Shown piece by piece: positions 1-11,129 of a stretch of DNA of 64,000 nucleotides. How positions within the stretch are numbered: the stretch's first letter is position 1; the number at the start of each line of letters is the position of its first letter. The DNA comes from Pseudonocardia sp. (GTDB lineage: Bacteria > Actinomycetota > Actinomycetes > Mycobacteriales > Pseudonocardiaceae), in assembly GCF_029263155.1 (NCBI RefSeq), contig NZ_JAJCYB010000044.1, forward strand, positions 1 through 64,000, given 5' to 3'. The translations under genes and the position numbers were made by a program. The notes beneath the pieces were generated by a model. It did not search any database. It was not told where the DNA came from and saw only the letters and a list, made by a program, of their open reading frames with translations.

Positions 1-18
1 CGCGTATCTTCCGCATCT

Positions 19-91
19 GATGGGTGCCCTTCCGCCCGGGACTTTGATCTCTTCGCACAGACCATTTTCCCAGCTCAGCAGGGCACCCATC
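19..91. repeat. 12-bp inverted repeat downstream of the M16 peptidase gene
   Basis: GATGGGTGCCCT at 19-30 is the exact reverse complement of AGGGCACCCATC at 80-91, with 49 nt between them. The interval is less GC-rich than its surroundings and holds no credible ORF. It lies just past the 3' end of the minus-strand peptidase gene, so a terminator with a long loop is the simplest reading. A small mobile-element remnant cannot be excluded. Confidence 0.45.
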
Positions 92-134
92 CTCATTTCG
101 GGGCCCGTGTCGCGCACCTACCTGCGGATTCGGG

Positions 135-1457
135 TCAGACCAGGGCGCGGAGCGGATCCGGGAGGTCGTCCACCTCGTCGTAGGGGCCTACCACCGCGGC
201 GGTGAGCGGCCCGGAGAGCAGCTCGCGCGCGACGTCCGCCACCTGCTCGGGCGTGACGGCGGCGATCCGGCCGAGGCTCTCGGCGAGCGTGCGCTGCCGG
301 CCGTGGTCGAGCTCCGAACGCCCGAGCCGGTTCATCCGCGACGGGGTGTCCTCCAGCCCGAGGACCAGCCCGCCGCGCAGGTTGCCCTGCGCCCGCTCCA
401 CCTCGGCCGGGGTCAGCCCGCCCGCGGCCACCTCGCCCAGCACCGACCGGACGACCGAGGCGACCTCGCCGAGCCGTTCGGGCGCGCAGCCCGCGTAGAC
501 GCAGAACGTGCCGGCGTCGGTGTAGCCGGTGAGCCCGGAGTACACCGAGTACGCCAGGCCGCGCTGTTCGCGGACCTGCTGGAACAGCCGCGAGCTGGGC
601 CCACCGCCGAGCGCGGTGTTGAGCACCGACAGCGCGCTGCGCCGCGGGTCGTGCCGCGACACCCCGGGGACGCCGAGCATGAGGTGGGCCTGCTCGGTGT
701 CCTCGCAGCGCAGTACCAGCCGGGGGCCGCGTGGCAGCGCGACCGTGCCGGCCGGCCGTGGCGCCGCCGGGGCCGCCGCGCCCGCCCGGCTCGTGGCCGC
801 GTCGAACGCCTTCTCGACGAGGGCGACGAGGTGCGGGTGCGCCAGGTTCCCCGCCGCGGCCACCACCATCCGCGGTGTCGTGTACTCGCCGCGCCAGAAG
901 TCGTGGAGCGTGTCGCGGACCATCCCGCGGATCGAGGACTCCGAGCCGATCACCGGCCGGCCCAGCGGGTGGGAACCGAACAGCGACTCGTCGAACAGCT
1001 CGCCGAGCAGGTCCTCCGGGTCGTCGTCGCGCATGGCGATCTCCTCGAGCACCACTCCACGCTCGATCTCGACGTCGGCCGGCGCCATGACGGCGTCGGT
1101 GACGACGTCGGCGAGCACGTCGACGGCCATCGGGAGGTCGTTGTCGAGCACGTGCGCGTAGAAGCAGGTGTGCTCCTTCGCGGTGAACGCGTTGAGGTCG
1201 CCGCCGACGGCGTCGAACTCCTCCGCGATCCCCGCGGCCGTGCGGGTACGGGTGCCCTTGAACAGCAGGTGCTCGAGGTAGTGCGCGGCCCCTGCCTGGG
1301 CCGGGGTCTCGTCGCGCGACCCGATGGCGATCCAGATGCCCAGCGAGACCGAGCGGACCCCGGGCACCGTCTCCGACAGCACCCGCAGCCCGCCGGCCAG
1401 CTCCGTACGGGAGACGCCGGGGACGGAGGCCGTCCCCGGCGTCAGGAGGTCGGTCAA
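135..1457 (-). CDS. M16 family zinc metallopeptidase (PepR-like)
   Basis: Predicted cytoplasmic zinc peptidase of the M16 (pitrilysin/processing peptidase) family, 440 aa, a usual length for the bacterial single-chain form. The inverted zinc motif HYLEH is at residues 59-63, and VLEE at 136-139 supplies the third zinc ligand. The C-terminal half has the RGLAYS segment typical of the second M16 repeat. The gene starts with TTG, which overlaps the TGA of pnp (TTGA), so translation is probably coupled to PNPase. The order rpsO-pnp-M16 is standard in actinobacteria (pepR beside gpsI in mycobacteria). The physiological substrate is unknown. Confidence 0.93.
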   Translation of the reverse strand: MTDLLTPGTASVPGVSRTELAGGLRVLSETVPGVRSVSLGIWIAIGSRDETPAQAGAAHYLEHLLFKGTRTRTAAGIAEEFDAVGGDLNAFTAKEHTCFYAHVLDNDLPMAVDVLADVVTDAVMAPADVEIERGVVLEEIAMRDDDPEDLLGELFDESLFGSHPLGRPVIGSESSIRGMVRDTLHDFWRGEYTTPRMVVAAAGNLAHPHLVALVEKAFDAATSRAGAAAPAAPRPAGTVALPRGPRLVLRCEDTEQAHLMLGVPGVSRHDPRRSALSVLNTALGGGPSSRLFQQVREQRGLAYSVYSGLTGYTDAGTFCVYAGCAPERLGEVASVVRSVLGEVAAGGLTPAEVERAQGNLRGGLVLGLEDTPSRMNRLGRSELDHGRQRTLAESLGRIAAVTPEQVADVARELLSGPLTAAVVGPYDEVDDLPDPLRALV

Positions 1458-3694
1458 GAGGAAGCGACCTCGGCAGGCTCCGCGGGGGCGGTGACGTCAC
1501 CCGCGGGGGTGGCGTCCCCCTCCTCGACCGGGATCAGGCTGATCTTGCCGCGGTTGTCGATGTCGGTGACCTCGACCCGGATCTTCGAGCCGACCGAGAC
1601 GACGTCCTCGACCTTGGCGATCCGCTTGCCGTTGCCCAGCTTCGAGATGTGGACGAGACCGTCCTTGCCGGGCACCAGCGAGACGAACGCGCCGAAGGCG
1701 GCGGTCTTGACGACCGTGCCCAGGAAACGCTCGCCGATCTTCGGCAGCTGCGGGTTGGCGATGGCGTTGACCATGCCGATCGCGGCGTCGGCCGACTCGC
1801 CGTCCGACGCGCCGACGTAGACGGTGCCGTCGTCGTCGATGGAGATGTCGGCACCGGTCTGCTCGGTGATCGAGTTGATCATCTTGCCCTTCGGGCCGAT
1901 CAGCTCGCCGATCTTGTCGACCGGGATCTTGATCGCGATGACGCGCGGCGCGAACCGGCTCATCTCGTCCGGGCGGTCGATCGCCTCGCCGATGACCTCC
2001 AGGATCGTCATGCGGGCGTCCTTGGCCTGGGCCAGCGCCGCGGCGAGGACGGCCGACGGGATGCCGTCGAGCTTGGTGTCGAGCTGCAGCGCCGTGACGA
2101 ACTCCGGCGTGCCCGCGACCTTGAAGTCCATGTCACCGAACGCGTCCTCGGCGCCGAGGATGTCGGTGAGCGCGACGTAGCGCGTCTCACCGTCGACGGT
2201 GTCGGAGACCAGGCCCATCGCGATGCCCGCGACCGGCGCCTTGAGCGGCACGCCGGCGTTGTAGAGCGACATCGTGGACGCGCAGACCGAGCCCATCGAG
2301 GTGGAGCCGTTGGAGCCCAGCGCCTCGGAGACCTGGCGGATCGCGTACGGGAACTCCTCGCGCGAGGGCAGCACGGGCACCAGCGCCCGCTCGGCCAGCG
2401 CGCCGTGCCCGATCTCGCGGCGCTTGGGCGAGCCGACGCGACCGGTCTCACCGGTCGAGTACGGCGGGAAGTTGTAGTCGTGCATGTAGCGCTTGCGGGT
2501 GACCGGCGACAGCGAGTCGATCTGCTGCTCCATGCGCAGCATGTTCAGCGTGGTGACACCCAGGATCTGGGTCTCGCCGCGCTCGAACAGTGCCGATCCG
2601 TGCGCCCGCGGGATGATCTCGACCTCGGCCGAGAGGGGCCGGATGTCGGTGAGCCCGCGCCCGTCGATGCGCACGTTGTCGCGCAGGATCCGCTGCCGGA
2701 CCGCCTTCTTGGTGATGGCGCGGAACGCCGCGCCGATCTCCTTCTCGCGGCCCTCGAACTTCTCGCCGAGCACGTCGAGCAGGCCCGCCTTGATCTCGTC
2801 GAGCCGGGACTCGCGCTCCTGCTTGCCGGCGATGGTGAACGCCGCGGCGACGTCCTCGTAGCCGGCGTCGGTGACCGCGTCGTAGGCGTCGGGCTGGTAG
2901 TCGAGGTACAGCGGGAAGTCCGCGGTGGGCTTGCCCGCCACCTGCGCCAGCTGCTGCTGGGCCTGGCAGAGGACCTTCAGGAACGGCTTGGCCGCGTCGA
3001 TGCCGGCGGCGACCACGGCCTCGGTGGGCACCTGGGCGCCGCCGTCGCGCAGCGCGAGGACGTTCTCGGTGGCCTCCGCCTCGACCATCATGATCGCGAC
3101 GTCGTCGCCTGCGATCCGGCCCGCGATGACCATGTCGAACGTGGCGGTCTCGAGCTGCTCATGGGTCGGGAACGCCACCCACTGCGTGTCGATGAGCGCG
3201 ACTCGCACGGCCCCGACCGGGCCGTTGAACGGGATGCCCGAGATCTGGGTCGACGCGGACGCGGCGTTGATCGCCAGCACGTCGTAGAGGTCCTGCGGCG
3301 CGAGGCTCATCACCGTCAGCACGACCTGGATCTCGTTGCGCAGCCCGGTGGCGAACGTCGGGCGCAGCGGCCGGTCGGTGAGCCGGCAGGTGAGGATGGC
3401 GTCGGTGCTCGGACGGCCCTCGCGGCGGAAGAACGAACCGGGGATCCGGCCCGCGGCGTACATCCGCTCCTCCACGTCGATCGTGAGCGGGAAGAAGTCG
3501 AGGTGGTCCTTGGGGTGCTTCGACGCCGTGGTGGCAGAAAGGATCATGGTCTCGTCGTCGAGGTAGGCGGCGACGGAGCCGGCGGCCTGGCGCGCGAGGC
3601 GCCCGGTCTCGAACCGGACGGTGCGGGTGCCGAAGCTCCCGTTGTCGATCACGGCGGTCGTCTCGTGGACGGCGTCTTCGATGGGGTCGGTCAA
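1454..3694 (-). CDS. pnp: polyribonucleotide nucleotidyltransferase (PNPase)
   Basis: 3'-to-5' phosphorolytic exoribonuclease and RNA-tailing enzyme, 746 aa. Two RNase PH cores (about residues 10-140 and 340-550) flank an alpha-helical linker; a KH domain with the GPKGK loop and an S1 domain follow. The tail is Glu/Ala-rich. The start is TTG at 3694, preceded by AGGAG seven bases upstream; the nearby ATG at 3701 is out of frame. The gene lies between rpsO, which as in most bacteria is upstream, and the M16 peptidase, whose TTG overlaps the pnp stop. The actinobacterial name gpsI refers to the same enzyme. Confidence 0.98.
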   Translation of the reverse strand: MTDPIEDAVHETTAVIDNGSFGTRTVRFETGRLARQAAGSVAAYLDDETMILSATTASKHPKDHLDFFPLTIDVEERMYAAGRIPGSFFRREGRPSTDAILTCRLTDRPLRPTFATGLRNEIQVVLTVMSLAPQDLYDVLAINAASASTQISGIPFNGPVGAVRVALIDTQWVAFPTHEQLETATFDMVIAGRIAGDDVAIMMVEAEATENVLALRDGGAQVPTEAVVAAGIDAAKPFLKVLCQAQQQLAQVAGKPTADFPLYLDYQPDAYDAVTDAGYEDVAAAFTIAGKQERESRLDEIKAGLLDVLGEKFEGREKEIGAAFRAITKKAVRQRILRDNVRIDGRGLTDIRPLSAEVEIIPRAHGSALFERGETQILGVTTLNMLRMEQQIDSLSPVTRKRYMHDYNFPPYSTGETGRVGSPKRREIGHGALAERALVPVLPSREEFPYAIRQVSEALGSNGSTSMGSVCASTMSLYNAGVPLKAPVAGIAMGLVSDTVDGETRYVALTDILGAEDAFGDMDFKVAGTPEFVTALQLDTKLDGIPSAVLAAALAQAKDARMTILEVIGEAIDRPDEMSRFAPRVIAIKIPVDKIGELIGPKGKMINSITEQTGADISIDDDGTVYVGASDGESADAAIGMVNAIANPQLPKIGERFLGTVVKTAAFGAFVSLVPGKDGLVHISKLGNGKRIAKVEDVVSVGSKIRVEVTDIDNRGKISLIPVEEGDATPAGDVTAPAEPAEVASS

Positions 3695-3859
3695 GGTGCA
3701 TCTCCTCGTGAGATGTCAGCCCCCGCCCCGGTGATCCTCGTCGGGCCGGCCTTCGATCGAAGCCGTCGGGGCCCGTCCTTCGCGACTGGGTGCCCGGCGG
3801 CCACTACCGAGGACCGGCGGATCTGCTGCCGGGCGCAGGGGGTGTGGATGGAGTTGTGA

Positions 3860-3890
3860 CGGGCCGGGCCACCGGAGGGTGCCCGGCCCG
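3860..3890 (-). terminator. GC-rich hairpin after rpsO
   Basis: CGGGCCGGGC at 3860-3869 and GCCCGGCCCG at 3881-3890 are exact reverse complements around an 11-nt loop. The hairpin starts five bases past the rpsO stop and lies in the rpsO-pnp spacer. It has no T tract, as is usual in actinobacteria. It could terminate rpsO transcripts partially or serve as a processing site before pnp. Confidence 0.6.
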
Positions 3891-3895
3891 GGAGG

Positions 3896-4165
3896 TCAGC
3901 GGCGGATGCCCAGGCGCTCGATCAGCGAGCGGTAGCGCGCGACGTCGACCTCACGCAGGTACTTGATGAGCCGGCGGCGGCGGCCGACGAGCAGCAGCAG
4001 GCCGCGGCGGGAGTGGTGGTCGTGCTTGTGGGTCTTCAGGTGCTCGGTGAGGTCGATGATGCGCTTGGTCAGCAGCGCGATCTGGGCCTCGGGCGACCCG
4101 GTGTCGCCCTCGTGGGTGCCGTACTGGTCCAGCACGGTCTTCTTCTGTGCGGCGTCGAGAGCCAC
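3896..4165 (-). CDS. rpsO: 30S ribosomal protein S15
   Basis: Primary 16S rRNA-binding protein of the small-subunit platform, 89 aa, full length. The S15 signature is visible ([17 protein letters not shown], then [15 protein letters not shown]), ending in [13 protein letters not shown] start with AGAGGAA upstream. A TAACCT -10-like box at 4273-4278 would give a leader of about 100 nt, long enough for the autoregulatory S15 site known in other bacteria; such a site was not modelled here. Confidence 0.98.
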   Translation of the reverse strand: MALDAAQKKTVLDQYGTHEGDTGSPEAQIALLTKRIIDLTEHLKTHKHDHHSRRGLLLLVGRRRRLIKYLREVDVARYRSLIERLGIRR

Positions 4166-4272
4166 GGTGGGATTCCTCTTTCGTCTACGGTGCCGTGCGG
4201 CCGGGCGTCGACACGTGGGACGCCCGGAAGACGGTCACGGCCGCCACGGACTGCAGCCGGACCCAGTACGCC

Positions 4273-4278
4273 AGGTTA
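4273..4278 (-). promoter_or_regulatory. candidate -10 box for rpsO
   Basis: On the minus strand this reads TAACCT and lies about 108 bases upstream of the rpsO GTG. No convincing -35 element was found at 16-18 bp, so the call rests on the hexamer and its position only. Confidence 0.25.
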
Positions 4279-4337
4279 CCAGCCGGTCCGGCGACCGGTG
4301 TCCCGCCCCGGCACGGGCGGTGGGCGGCCGGACGGGG

Positions 4338-4943
4338 TCAGCCCGGCCGGCCCGCCGCCTGTCGCAGCACCTCGGCGAGCTCCGGGAACCCGGGGCCGAG
4401 CGTGGCGGCGGCCGCGGCGAGGCGGGCGGGCGCGGCGATGCGACGCAGGGCGTCGGCCGCGGAGCTCCCGCCCGCCGGGGGCGCGACCGGGGCGACCGGA
4501 CGGAGCCGGACGGGCGGGGCGGGCGGCAGCGGGGTCGGGGAGAACTGCCAGTGCGCCCGCGCGACGTCGGAGAGCAGCACCTCCACCGCGCGCGGCGGGA
4601 TCGGCTCGGCGGGTGCGCCGAGCTCGGTGCAGCGCTGGTCGAGCAGCAGCAGGCGGGCCAGCACCGCCGGATCGCCGATCTTGACCCGCCGCCCGCTCGC
4701 GAGCTGGCTGAGCATGGCGGCGCTGATCCCCAGCGCCCGGGCCAGCCGGGCCTGGGTGATGTGCAGGCCGGTGGTGAGCCTGCGCACCCGGTCGCCGAGC
4801 GGGGCCCCGTAGAGCTCCGCCTGCCGGGCTCGGTTCTCGACGACACCGGGCGGGTACGACCCGGTCCCGGACCGCGCAGCACTGGTCATGCACCGATGCT
4901 GGCATCCCGACCCCCTCGCCCGTGGGCGAACGGGCAAACTCAC
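4338..4943 (-). CDS. helix-turn-helix domain protein
   Basis: Protein of 201 aa with an XRE/Cro-like helix-turn-helix at about residues 62-90 (TQARLARALGISAAMLSQL, then SGRRVKIG), followed by a proline/alanine-rich tail with no recognised domain. Likely a DNA-binding regulator; its target is unknown. The GTG at 4943 overlaps the ribF stop (GTGA) and has GGGA nine bases upstream, favouring the long form. An in-frame ATG at 4889 would give a 183-aa protein without the basic N-terminal stretch but has no nearby ribosome binding site. It is probably co-transcribed with ribF. Confidence 0.8.
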   Translation of the reverse strand: MSLPVRPRARGSGCQHRCMTSAARSGTGSYPPGVVENRARQAELYGAPLGDRVRRLTTGLHITQARLARALGISAAMLSQLASGRRVKIGDPAVLARLLLLDQRCTELGAPAEPIPPRAVEVLLSDVARAHWQFSPTPLPPAPPVRLRPVAPVAPPAGGSSAADALRRIAAPARLAAAAATLGPGFPELAEVLRQAAGRPG

Positions 4944-5863
4944 GCGAGCAGTTCCCGGGTCCGCGCGACGTCGCGGTGCATCTGTTCGACCAGCGCCGCG
5001 ATGTCGTCGTAGTGCACCTGCCCGCGCAGCCGCGCCACGAGGTCGACGGCGACCTGGTGGCCGTAGAAGTCCTCGTCGACGTCGAGCACGTAGGCCTCGA
5101 CGGTACGCACCCGGCCGGAGAACGTGGGGTTGGTGCCGACGGAGACGGCAGCGGGCAGCACGCGCTCCCCGATCGCGAACCGGCCCGCGTAGATGCCGTC
5201 GGCGGGCAGCGCGGTGTGGGGGGCGGTGGCGATGTTGGCGGTGGGGAACCCCAGGTCACGGCCGCGGCGCGCGCCGTGCACGACGACCCCCTCGACGCGG
5301 TGCGGGCGACCCAGCGCCGCCGCGGCCGCGGCGACGTCGCCCGCGTCGATGCAGGCACGCACGTAGGTGGAGGAGAAGGTGACGGTGTCGTCGCCGGTGA
5401 GGTCGAGACCCTCGACGGCGAAGCCGAAACGCTCCCCCAGCTCGACGAGCAGCGGGACGTCGCCCGCCGCCCGGTGCCCGAACCGGAAGTTGCGGCCCAC
5501 CAGCACCACGGCCGCGTGCAACCGCTCCACCAGCACGTGGTGGGCGAACGCCGCGGGCTCGGTGCGGGCGAGCTCCGGGGTGAAGGGCAGCACGCAGAAC
5601 GCGTCGATCCCCAGCTCGGCGGCGAGGTCCGCGCGCCTGCGCAGGGTGGTGAGCTGGGCGGGATGGCTTCCCGGCCGCACCAGTTCGGCGGGGTGCGGGT
5701 CGAACGTGACGAGCACGGCGGGCAGCCCGCGTTCCCGGGCACGCGTCACGGCGTGGCCGACGAGCTGCTGGTGGCCGCGGTGCATCCCGTCGAAGACACC
5801 CACCGTGACGACGCTGCGTCCCCATCCGGTCGGCACGCCGTCCAGACCCCGCCAGCGCTCCAC
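4940..5863 (-). CDS. ribF: bifunctional riboflavin kinase/FAD synthetase
   Basis: Makes FMN from riboflavin and FAD from FMN, 307 aa. The N-terminal nucleotidyltransferase shows TVGVFDGMHRGHQQLV and the downstream FSSTYVR motif; the C-terminal riboflavin kinase domain contains GRDLGFPTAN and the NPTF segment. GTG start. A TAGGCT box six bases upstream of the start suggests a leaderless transcript. The stop overlaps the start of the HTH gene. Confidence 0.97.
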   Translation of the reverse strand: MERWRGLDGVPTGWGRSVVTVGVFDGMHRGHQQLVGHAVTRARERGLPAVLVTFDPHPAELVRPGSHPAQLTTLRRRADLAAELGIDAFCVLPFTPELARTEPAAFAHHVLVERLHAAVVLVGRNFRFGHRAAGDVPLLVELGERFGFAVEGLDLTGDDTVTFSSTYVRACIDAGDVAAAAAALGRPHRVEGVVVHGARRGRDLGFPTANIATAPHTALPADGIYAGRFAIGERVLPAAVSVGTNPTFSGRVRTVEAYVLDVDEDFYGHQVAVDLVARLRGQVHYDDIAALVEQMHRDVARTRELLA

Positions 5864-5869
5864 ACCCGG

Positions 5870-5875
5870 AGCCTA
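5870..5875 (-). promoter_or_regulatory. -10 box for leaderless ribF
   Basis: TAGGCT on the minus strand ends six bases before the ribF GTG, the spacing expected when transcription starts at the first base of the start codon. It matches TANNNT. No clear -35 was seen. Confidence 0.45.
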
Positions 5876-5931
5876 CGACCCGATGCCGGACGGCGGCCGC
5901 AGCCCCGTCCCCGACCCCGGCCGCACCCCCC

Positions 5932-5988
5932 GTTGCAGCATGGCCACCTTCACGCAATGTCGTTGCGTGAAGGTGGCCTTGCTGCAAC
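5932..5988 (-). terminator. 57-bp near-perfect palindrome after truB
   Basis: Two 26-base arms (5932-5957 and 5963-5988) pair at 25 of 26 positions around a five-base loop. The right arm ends at the base adjoining the truB stop codon (5989-5991). There is no T tract. The position between truB and the ribF promoter indicates a terminator for truB; being symmetrical, it could also act on the opposite strand. Confidence 0.7.
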
Positions 5989-6864
5989 TCAGCCGGGCTC
6001 GTTCGCCGGCGCCAGCACGACCACCGGGCGGGCGTGCTCACCGCGGTCCTGCATCAGGGCCAGCACGCGGCCGTCCGGGGCGAACGTGCCGTGCACCCCC
6101 GGCCGGCCGTAGGGCGGCAGCGGCCTGCCGTGCCGGACATCGGCTGCGGCGGCCGCGTCGAGGTCGCGGCGCGGGAAGGCGACGGCCACGGCGTCGTCGA
6201 GGGTCAGCGACAGGGCCGGGTCCGCGTCCAGCTGCTCCAGCGTGCGGGCGTGGTCGAGGACGAACGGGCCGACGCGGATGCGGCGCAGCGCGGTGAGGTG
6301 CCCGCCCACGCCGAGCCCGGCGCCGAGGTCGCGGGCCAGCGCCCGCACGTAGGTGCCGGACGTGCACTCCACGGCGACGTCGAGATCGGCCCCGCTGCGG
6401 GCGAGCAGGGTGAACGCCGACACGGTGACCGGGCGGGCCGCGAGCACCACGTCCTCCCCCGCCCGCACCCGCGCGTACGCCCGTTGCCCGCCCACCTTGA
6501 TCGCGCTGACCGAGCTGGGGACCTGCGCGAGGTCGCCGGTGAGCGCGGCGATGCCCGCGGCCACCGCGGGGTCGGTGACGCTCGACGCGTCGGCGGTGGT
6601 GAGCGTCTCCCCCTCGGCGTCGTCGGTGGTGGTGGCGGCGCCGAGCCGGATCGTGGCGGTGTAGGCCTTCGTGTCCAGCGCGAGGTGCCCGAGCAGCTTG
6701 GTCCCGCGACCGACGCCGCAGACGAGCACGCCGGTGGCCATCGGGTCGAGGGTGCCGGCGTGCCCGACCTTGCGGGTGCGCAGGATGCGCCGCAGCCGGG
6801 CCACGACGTCGTGCGAGGTGAGACCGGCGGGCTTGTCGACGACCACCAGGCCGGAGGGGTTCAC
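5989..6864 (-). CDS. truB: tRNA pseudouridine(55) synthase
   Basis: Isomerises U55 in the T-loop of tRNAs, 291 aa. The N-terminal GLVVVDKPAGLTSHDVV and the catalytic-Asp segment HAGTLDPMATGVL are both present, followed by YTATIRLG and the LTALRRIRVGPF segment typical of TruB. GTG start. It is separated from ribF by a strong palindrome. It belongs to the actinobacterial truB/ribF/rpsO neighbourhood. Confidence 0.97.
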   Translation of the reverse strand: MNPSGLVVVDKPAGLTSHDVVARLRRILRTRKVGHAGTLDPMATGVLVCGVGRGTKLLGHLALDTKAYTATIRLGAATTTDDAEGETLTTADASSVTDPAVAAGIAALTGDLAQVPSSVSAIKVGGQRAYARVRAGEDVVLAARPVTVSAFTLLARSGADLDVAVECTSGTYVRALARDLGAGLGVGGHLTALRRIRVGPFVLDHARTLEQLDADPALSLTLDDAVAVAFPRRDLDAAAAADVRHGRPLPPYGRPGVHGTFAPDGRVLALMQDRGEHARPVVVLAPANEPG

Positions 6865-7038
6865 GGCCGGAGATTCTCCCCGCCGTGCGGTCGGCCGCCC
6901 CGCCGGGTGCGTCGGCGGGGTGCGGCCGCGGGCGGTCGACGTCGGCCCGCGCGACGTTCACCGGAAGGGCCGCGCATCCGTGGGGTCCGAGAGATTAGTG
7001 TCGGCTCACTGATCGATCTCCCGCCCGAACGGACACCC

Positions 7039-8663
<1,625 letters not shown>

Positions 8664-8667
<4 letters not shown>

Positions 8668-10388
8668 GCGACACCCTCCTGCCGATCGCGACCGCCGCCC
8701 GCACCCGTCGGTCGGTGGGCGCGCTGGTCCGCCCGCACCGGCGCCTGCTCGCCGGCACGGTCGTCACGCTGGTGGCCGCCGCCGCCTCGATCCTGGCCGT
8801 CCCTCCGCTGCTCGGCGCGATCGTCGACGTCGCGATCTCGCGCGGGGCCGTGGGCGCCGTCGACCTGCTGGCCCTGGGGATCCTCGCCGCGCTCGTCGCC
8901 CGGGCCCTGCTGTCGGCGCTGGGCACGGTGCTGGTGGCCCGGCTCGGGGAGATCGTGCTGGCCGGGCTGCGCGAGCGCGTGGTGAGCCGGGCACTGGGCG
9001 TGCGGATCGCCGACGTCGAGCGGGCCGGGTCCGGTGACCTGCTCCAGCGGGTCAGCGGGGACATCTCGGTGATCTCCGAAGGTATCCGCCAGGCCATCCC
9101 GATGCTGGTCATCGCGGGCCTCGACGTCGGCCTGACGCTGGTCGGGCTCGCCCTGCTGGACTGGCGCCTCGCGCTGGCCGGGCTCGTCCCGCTGCCCGTC
9201 TGGATCCTCGCCACCCGCTGGTACGCCCGCGTGTCCGGCGCCCTGTACGCCCGGGAGCGGGTGGCCGAGGGCGTGCGCACGCAGTCGCTGCTGGCCGGGG
9301 TCGGCGGGGCCGCCACCGTCCGGGCCTACCGGCTGCGGGCCCCGCTGCTGGCCCGGATCGAGGGCCACTCGGCCGCCGCGGTGCGCGCGTCGCTGCGGGC
9401 GATGCGCGCGCAGTCGAAGTTCGGCGCGATCCTCAACGGCGCGGAGCTGACCGGGGTGGTGGCGCTGCTCGTGGCCGGGTTCTGGCTGGTCCGCGCCGAC
9501 GCCGTGACGGTCGGGGCCGCCACCGCCGCGGTGCTGTACTTCCTGCGCCTGTTCGACCCCATCGGCGCCCTGCTCTACCTGCTCGACGAGGCGCAGTCGG
9601 CGGGCGCGGCGCTGGCGCGGCTCGTCGGCGTCACCGACATGCCGGTGCCGGCCCCGCCCGCGGCCCCCCGGCGGCCGCGGGACGGGAGCGTACGGCTCAC
9701 CGGCATCCGGCACGCCTACGACGGCGGGCCGGAGGTGCTGCACGGCGTCGACCTGGAGATCGCGGACGGCGAGCGCGTCGCGATCGTCGGGCCCAGCGGG
9801 GCCGGGAAGACCACGCTGGGCGCCGTGCTGGCCGGGGTGCAGGCCCCCACCGCGGGCTCGGTCGAGATCGGCGGGGTGGCGCTGGCCGACCTGGCGCAGC
9901 TGCGCCGCCACGTCGCCGTCGTCACGCAGGAGGTGCACGTGTTCGCCGGAACGGTGGCCGACAACCTGCGCCTGGCCCGCGCGGGCGCCACCGAGGTCGA
10001 ACTGCTCGCCGTGCTGGAGCGCGTGGGCGCCCCGCTCGGGCTCGACGACGTCGTGGGCGACGGCGCCGACGAGCTGGGCGCCACTGTGGCCCAGCAGCTC
10101 GCCCTGGCGCGGCTGGTGCTGGCCGACCCGGCGGTCGCGGTGCTGGACGAGGCCACCGCCGAGGCCGGCAGCGCGGGCGCCCGCCGCCTGGAGGTGGCCG
10201 CCGACGCCGCGCTGGCCGGCCGCACCGCGATCGTCATCGCCCACCGCCTCACCCAGGCCGCCGCGGCCGACCGGGTCGTCGTGCTGGACAAGGGCCGGGT
10301 GGTGGAGTCGGGCCCGCACGACGAGCTCGTCGCGGCGGGCGGGAGCTACGCGGCGCTGTGGGCCGCCTGGGCGGGACCCCGTGGATAG
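8664..10388 (+). CDS. ABC exporter half-transporter with intact Walker motifs (degenerate signature)
   Basis: Partner half-transporter of 574 aa: six transmembrane helices, then an ATPase domain with intact Walker A (GPSGAGKTT, 376-384), Q-loop (VVTQE), Walker B with catalytic Asp495-Glu496 and H-switch His527. The signature is LGATV (471-475) in place of LSGGQ, and the D-loop aspartate is missing. It supplies the ATP-binding half of a single working site made with the LSGGQ of the upstream protein. GTG start overlaps the upstream stop. Heterodimeric exporters with one non-canonical site are known (TM287/288, TmrAB), but here one site appears to have lost every element. Confidence 0.9.
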
Positions 10389-10401
10389 CCATCTGGGCCG
10401 G

Positions 10402-10407
10402 TAGGAT
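10402..10407 (+). promoter_or_regulatory. -10 box for leaderless antitoxin gene
   Basis: TAGGAT lies six bases before the ATG at 10414, consistent with a leaderless toxin-antitoxin transcript independent of the ABC genes upstream. Confidence 0.45.
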
Positions 10408-10413
10408 CCAGGC

Positions 10414-10647
10414 ATGAAGGCAACCATCGACAGTGCCGGAAGATTGGTGATCCCCAAGCAGCTGCGCGACCGCCTCGGCCTGACCCAGGGCGAGGTGGAG
10501 GTGGAGGCCGACGGCGCGGATCTGCGGGTGCGGCCCGTCGCCGACGACACGCTCGCCGAGGAGGACGGATGGCTCGTCGTGCCGTCCACCGGGCAGCGGC
10601 TCACCGACGACGCCGTGCGGGAGATCCGCGATGCCGACCAGCGCTGA
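10414..10647 (+). CDS. AbrB/MazE-type antitoxin
   Basis: Protein of 77 aa with the SpoVT-AbrB swapped-hairpin fold: the first 45 residues (DSAGRLVIPKQLRDRLGL) match the AbrB/MazE DNA-binding domain, and the acidic tail would bind the toxin. It overlaps the PIN gene by 17 bp. The pair is a VapBC-type toxin-antitoxin module in which antitoxin or complex probably represses its own promoter. Confidence 0.88.
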   Translation: MKATIDSAGRLVIPKQLRDRLGLTQGEVEVEADGADLRVRPVADDTLAEEDGWLVVPSTGQRLTDDAVREIRDADQR

Positions 10648-11092
10648 GCCCGATCCCGACCGGCCCGATCCCGACCACCCCGGCCCCGAGCTGCTGGTCG
10701 ACACGAGCGTCGCCGTCGCGCTGAGCGTGGCCGACCACGAGGGCCGGGCGGCGGCGCGGGCGGCGGTCGAGGGCCGCCGCATCGGTCTGGCCGGGCACGC
10801 GGCGTTCGAGACGTACTCGGTGCTCACCCGTCTCCCCGCGCCGGCCCGCCGCACCCCCGCGGCCGTCGCCCGCCTGCTCGCCGCGAACTTCCCGCACTCG
10901 CGTTTCCTCGCCGCCGCGCGATCCGCCGAGCTGCTGGCCGGGCTGGCGAGGGCCGGGCTGTCGGGTGGATCGGTGTACGACGCGCTGGTCGGCGCCACCG
11001 CCGTGGAGCACGGGGTGCCGCTGGTCACCCGGGACCGCCGCGCGTTGGGCACCTACCGCGCCCTCGACGTCGACGTGGTACTCGCCTCGTGA
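10631..11092 (+). CDS. PIN-domain toxin (VapC-like)
   Basis: Predicted Mg-dependent ribonuclease toxin of 153 aa. PIN acidic residues: Asp24 in LLVDTSVAVAL, Glu in FETYSVL, and Asp residues in SVYDALVGATA and LVTRD. The first 20 residues form a Pro/Asp-rich extension outside the domain. It overlaps its antitoxin gene. First of three PIN toxins in 2.6 kb. Confidence 0.87.
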   Translation: MPTSAEPDPDRPDPDHPGPELLVDTSVAVALSVADHEGRAAARAAVEGRRIGLAGHAAFETYSVLTRLPAPARRTPAAVARLLAANFPHSRFLAAARSAELLAGLARAGLSGGSVYDALVGATAVEHGVPLVTRDRRALGTYRALDVDVVLAS

Positions 11093-11129
11093 TCGTGGTG
11101 ACGCCGTGGCGGGTACCTGCCTGATGGCG

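Noticed and set aside
1649..3859. Long plus-strand ORF of over 700 codons opposite pnp
   Set aside because: It is antisense to the intact PNPase gene, Arg/Asp/Val-rich in the way expected of shadow frames at this GC content, and shows no domain.
6892..6928. GC-rich imperfect stem between truB and the ABC genes as a riboswitch
   Set aside because: It lies in a divergent spacer with no conserved aptamer features; a chance GC stem is as likely.
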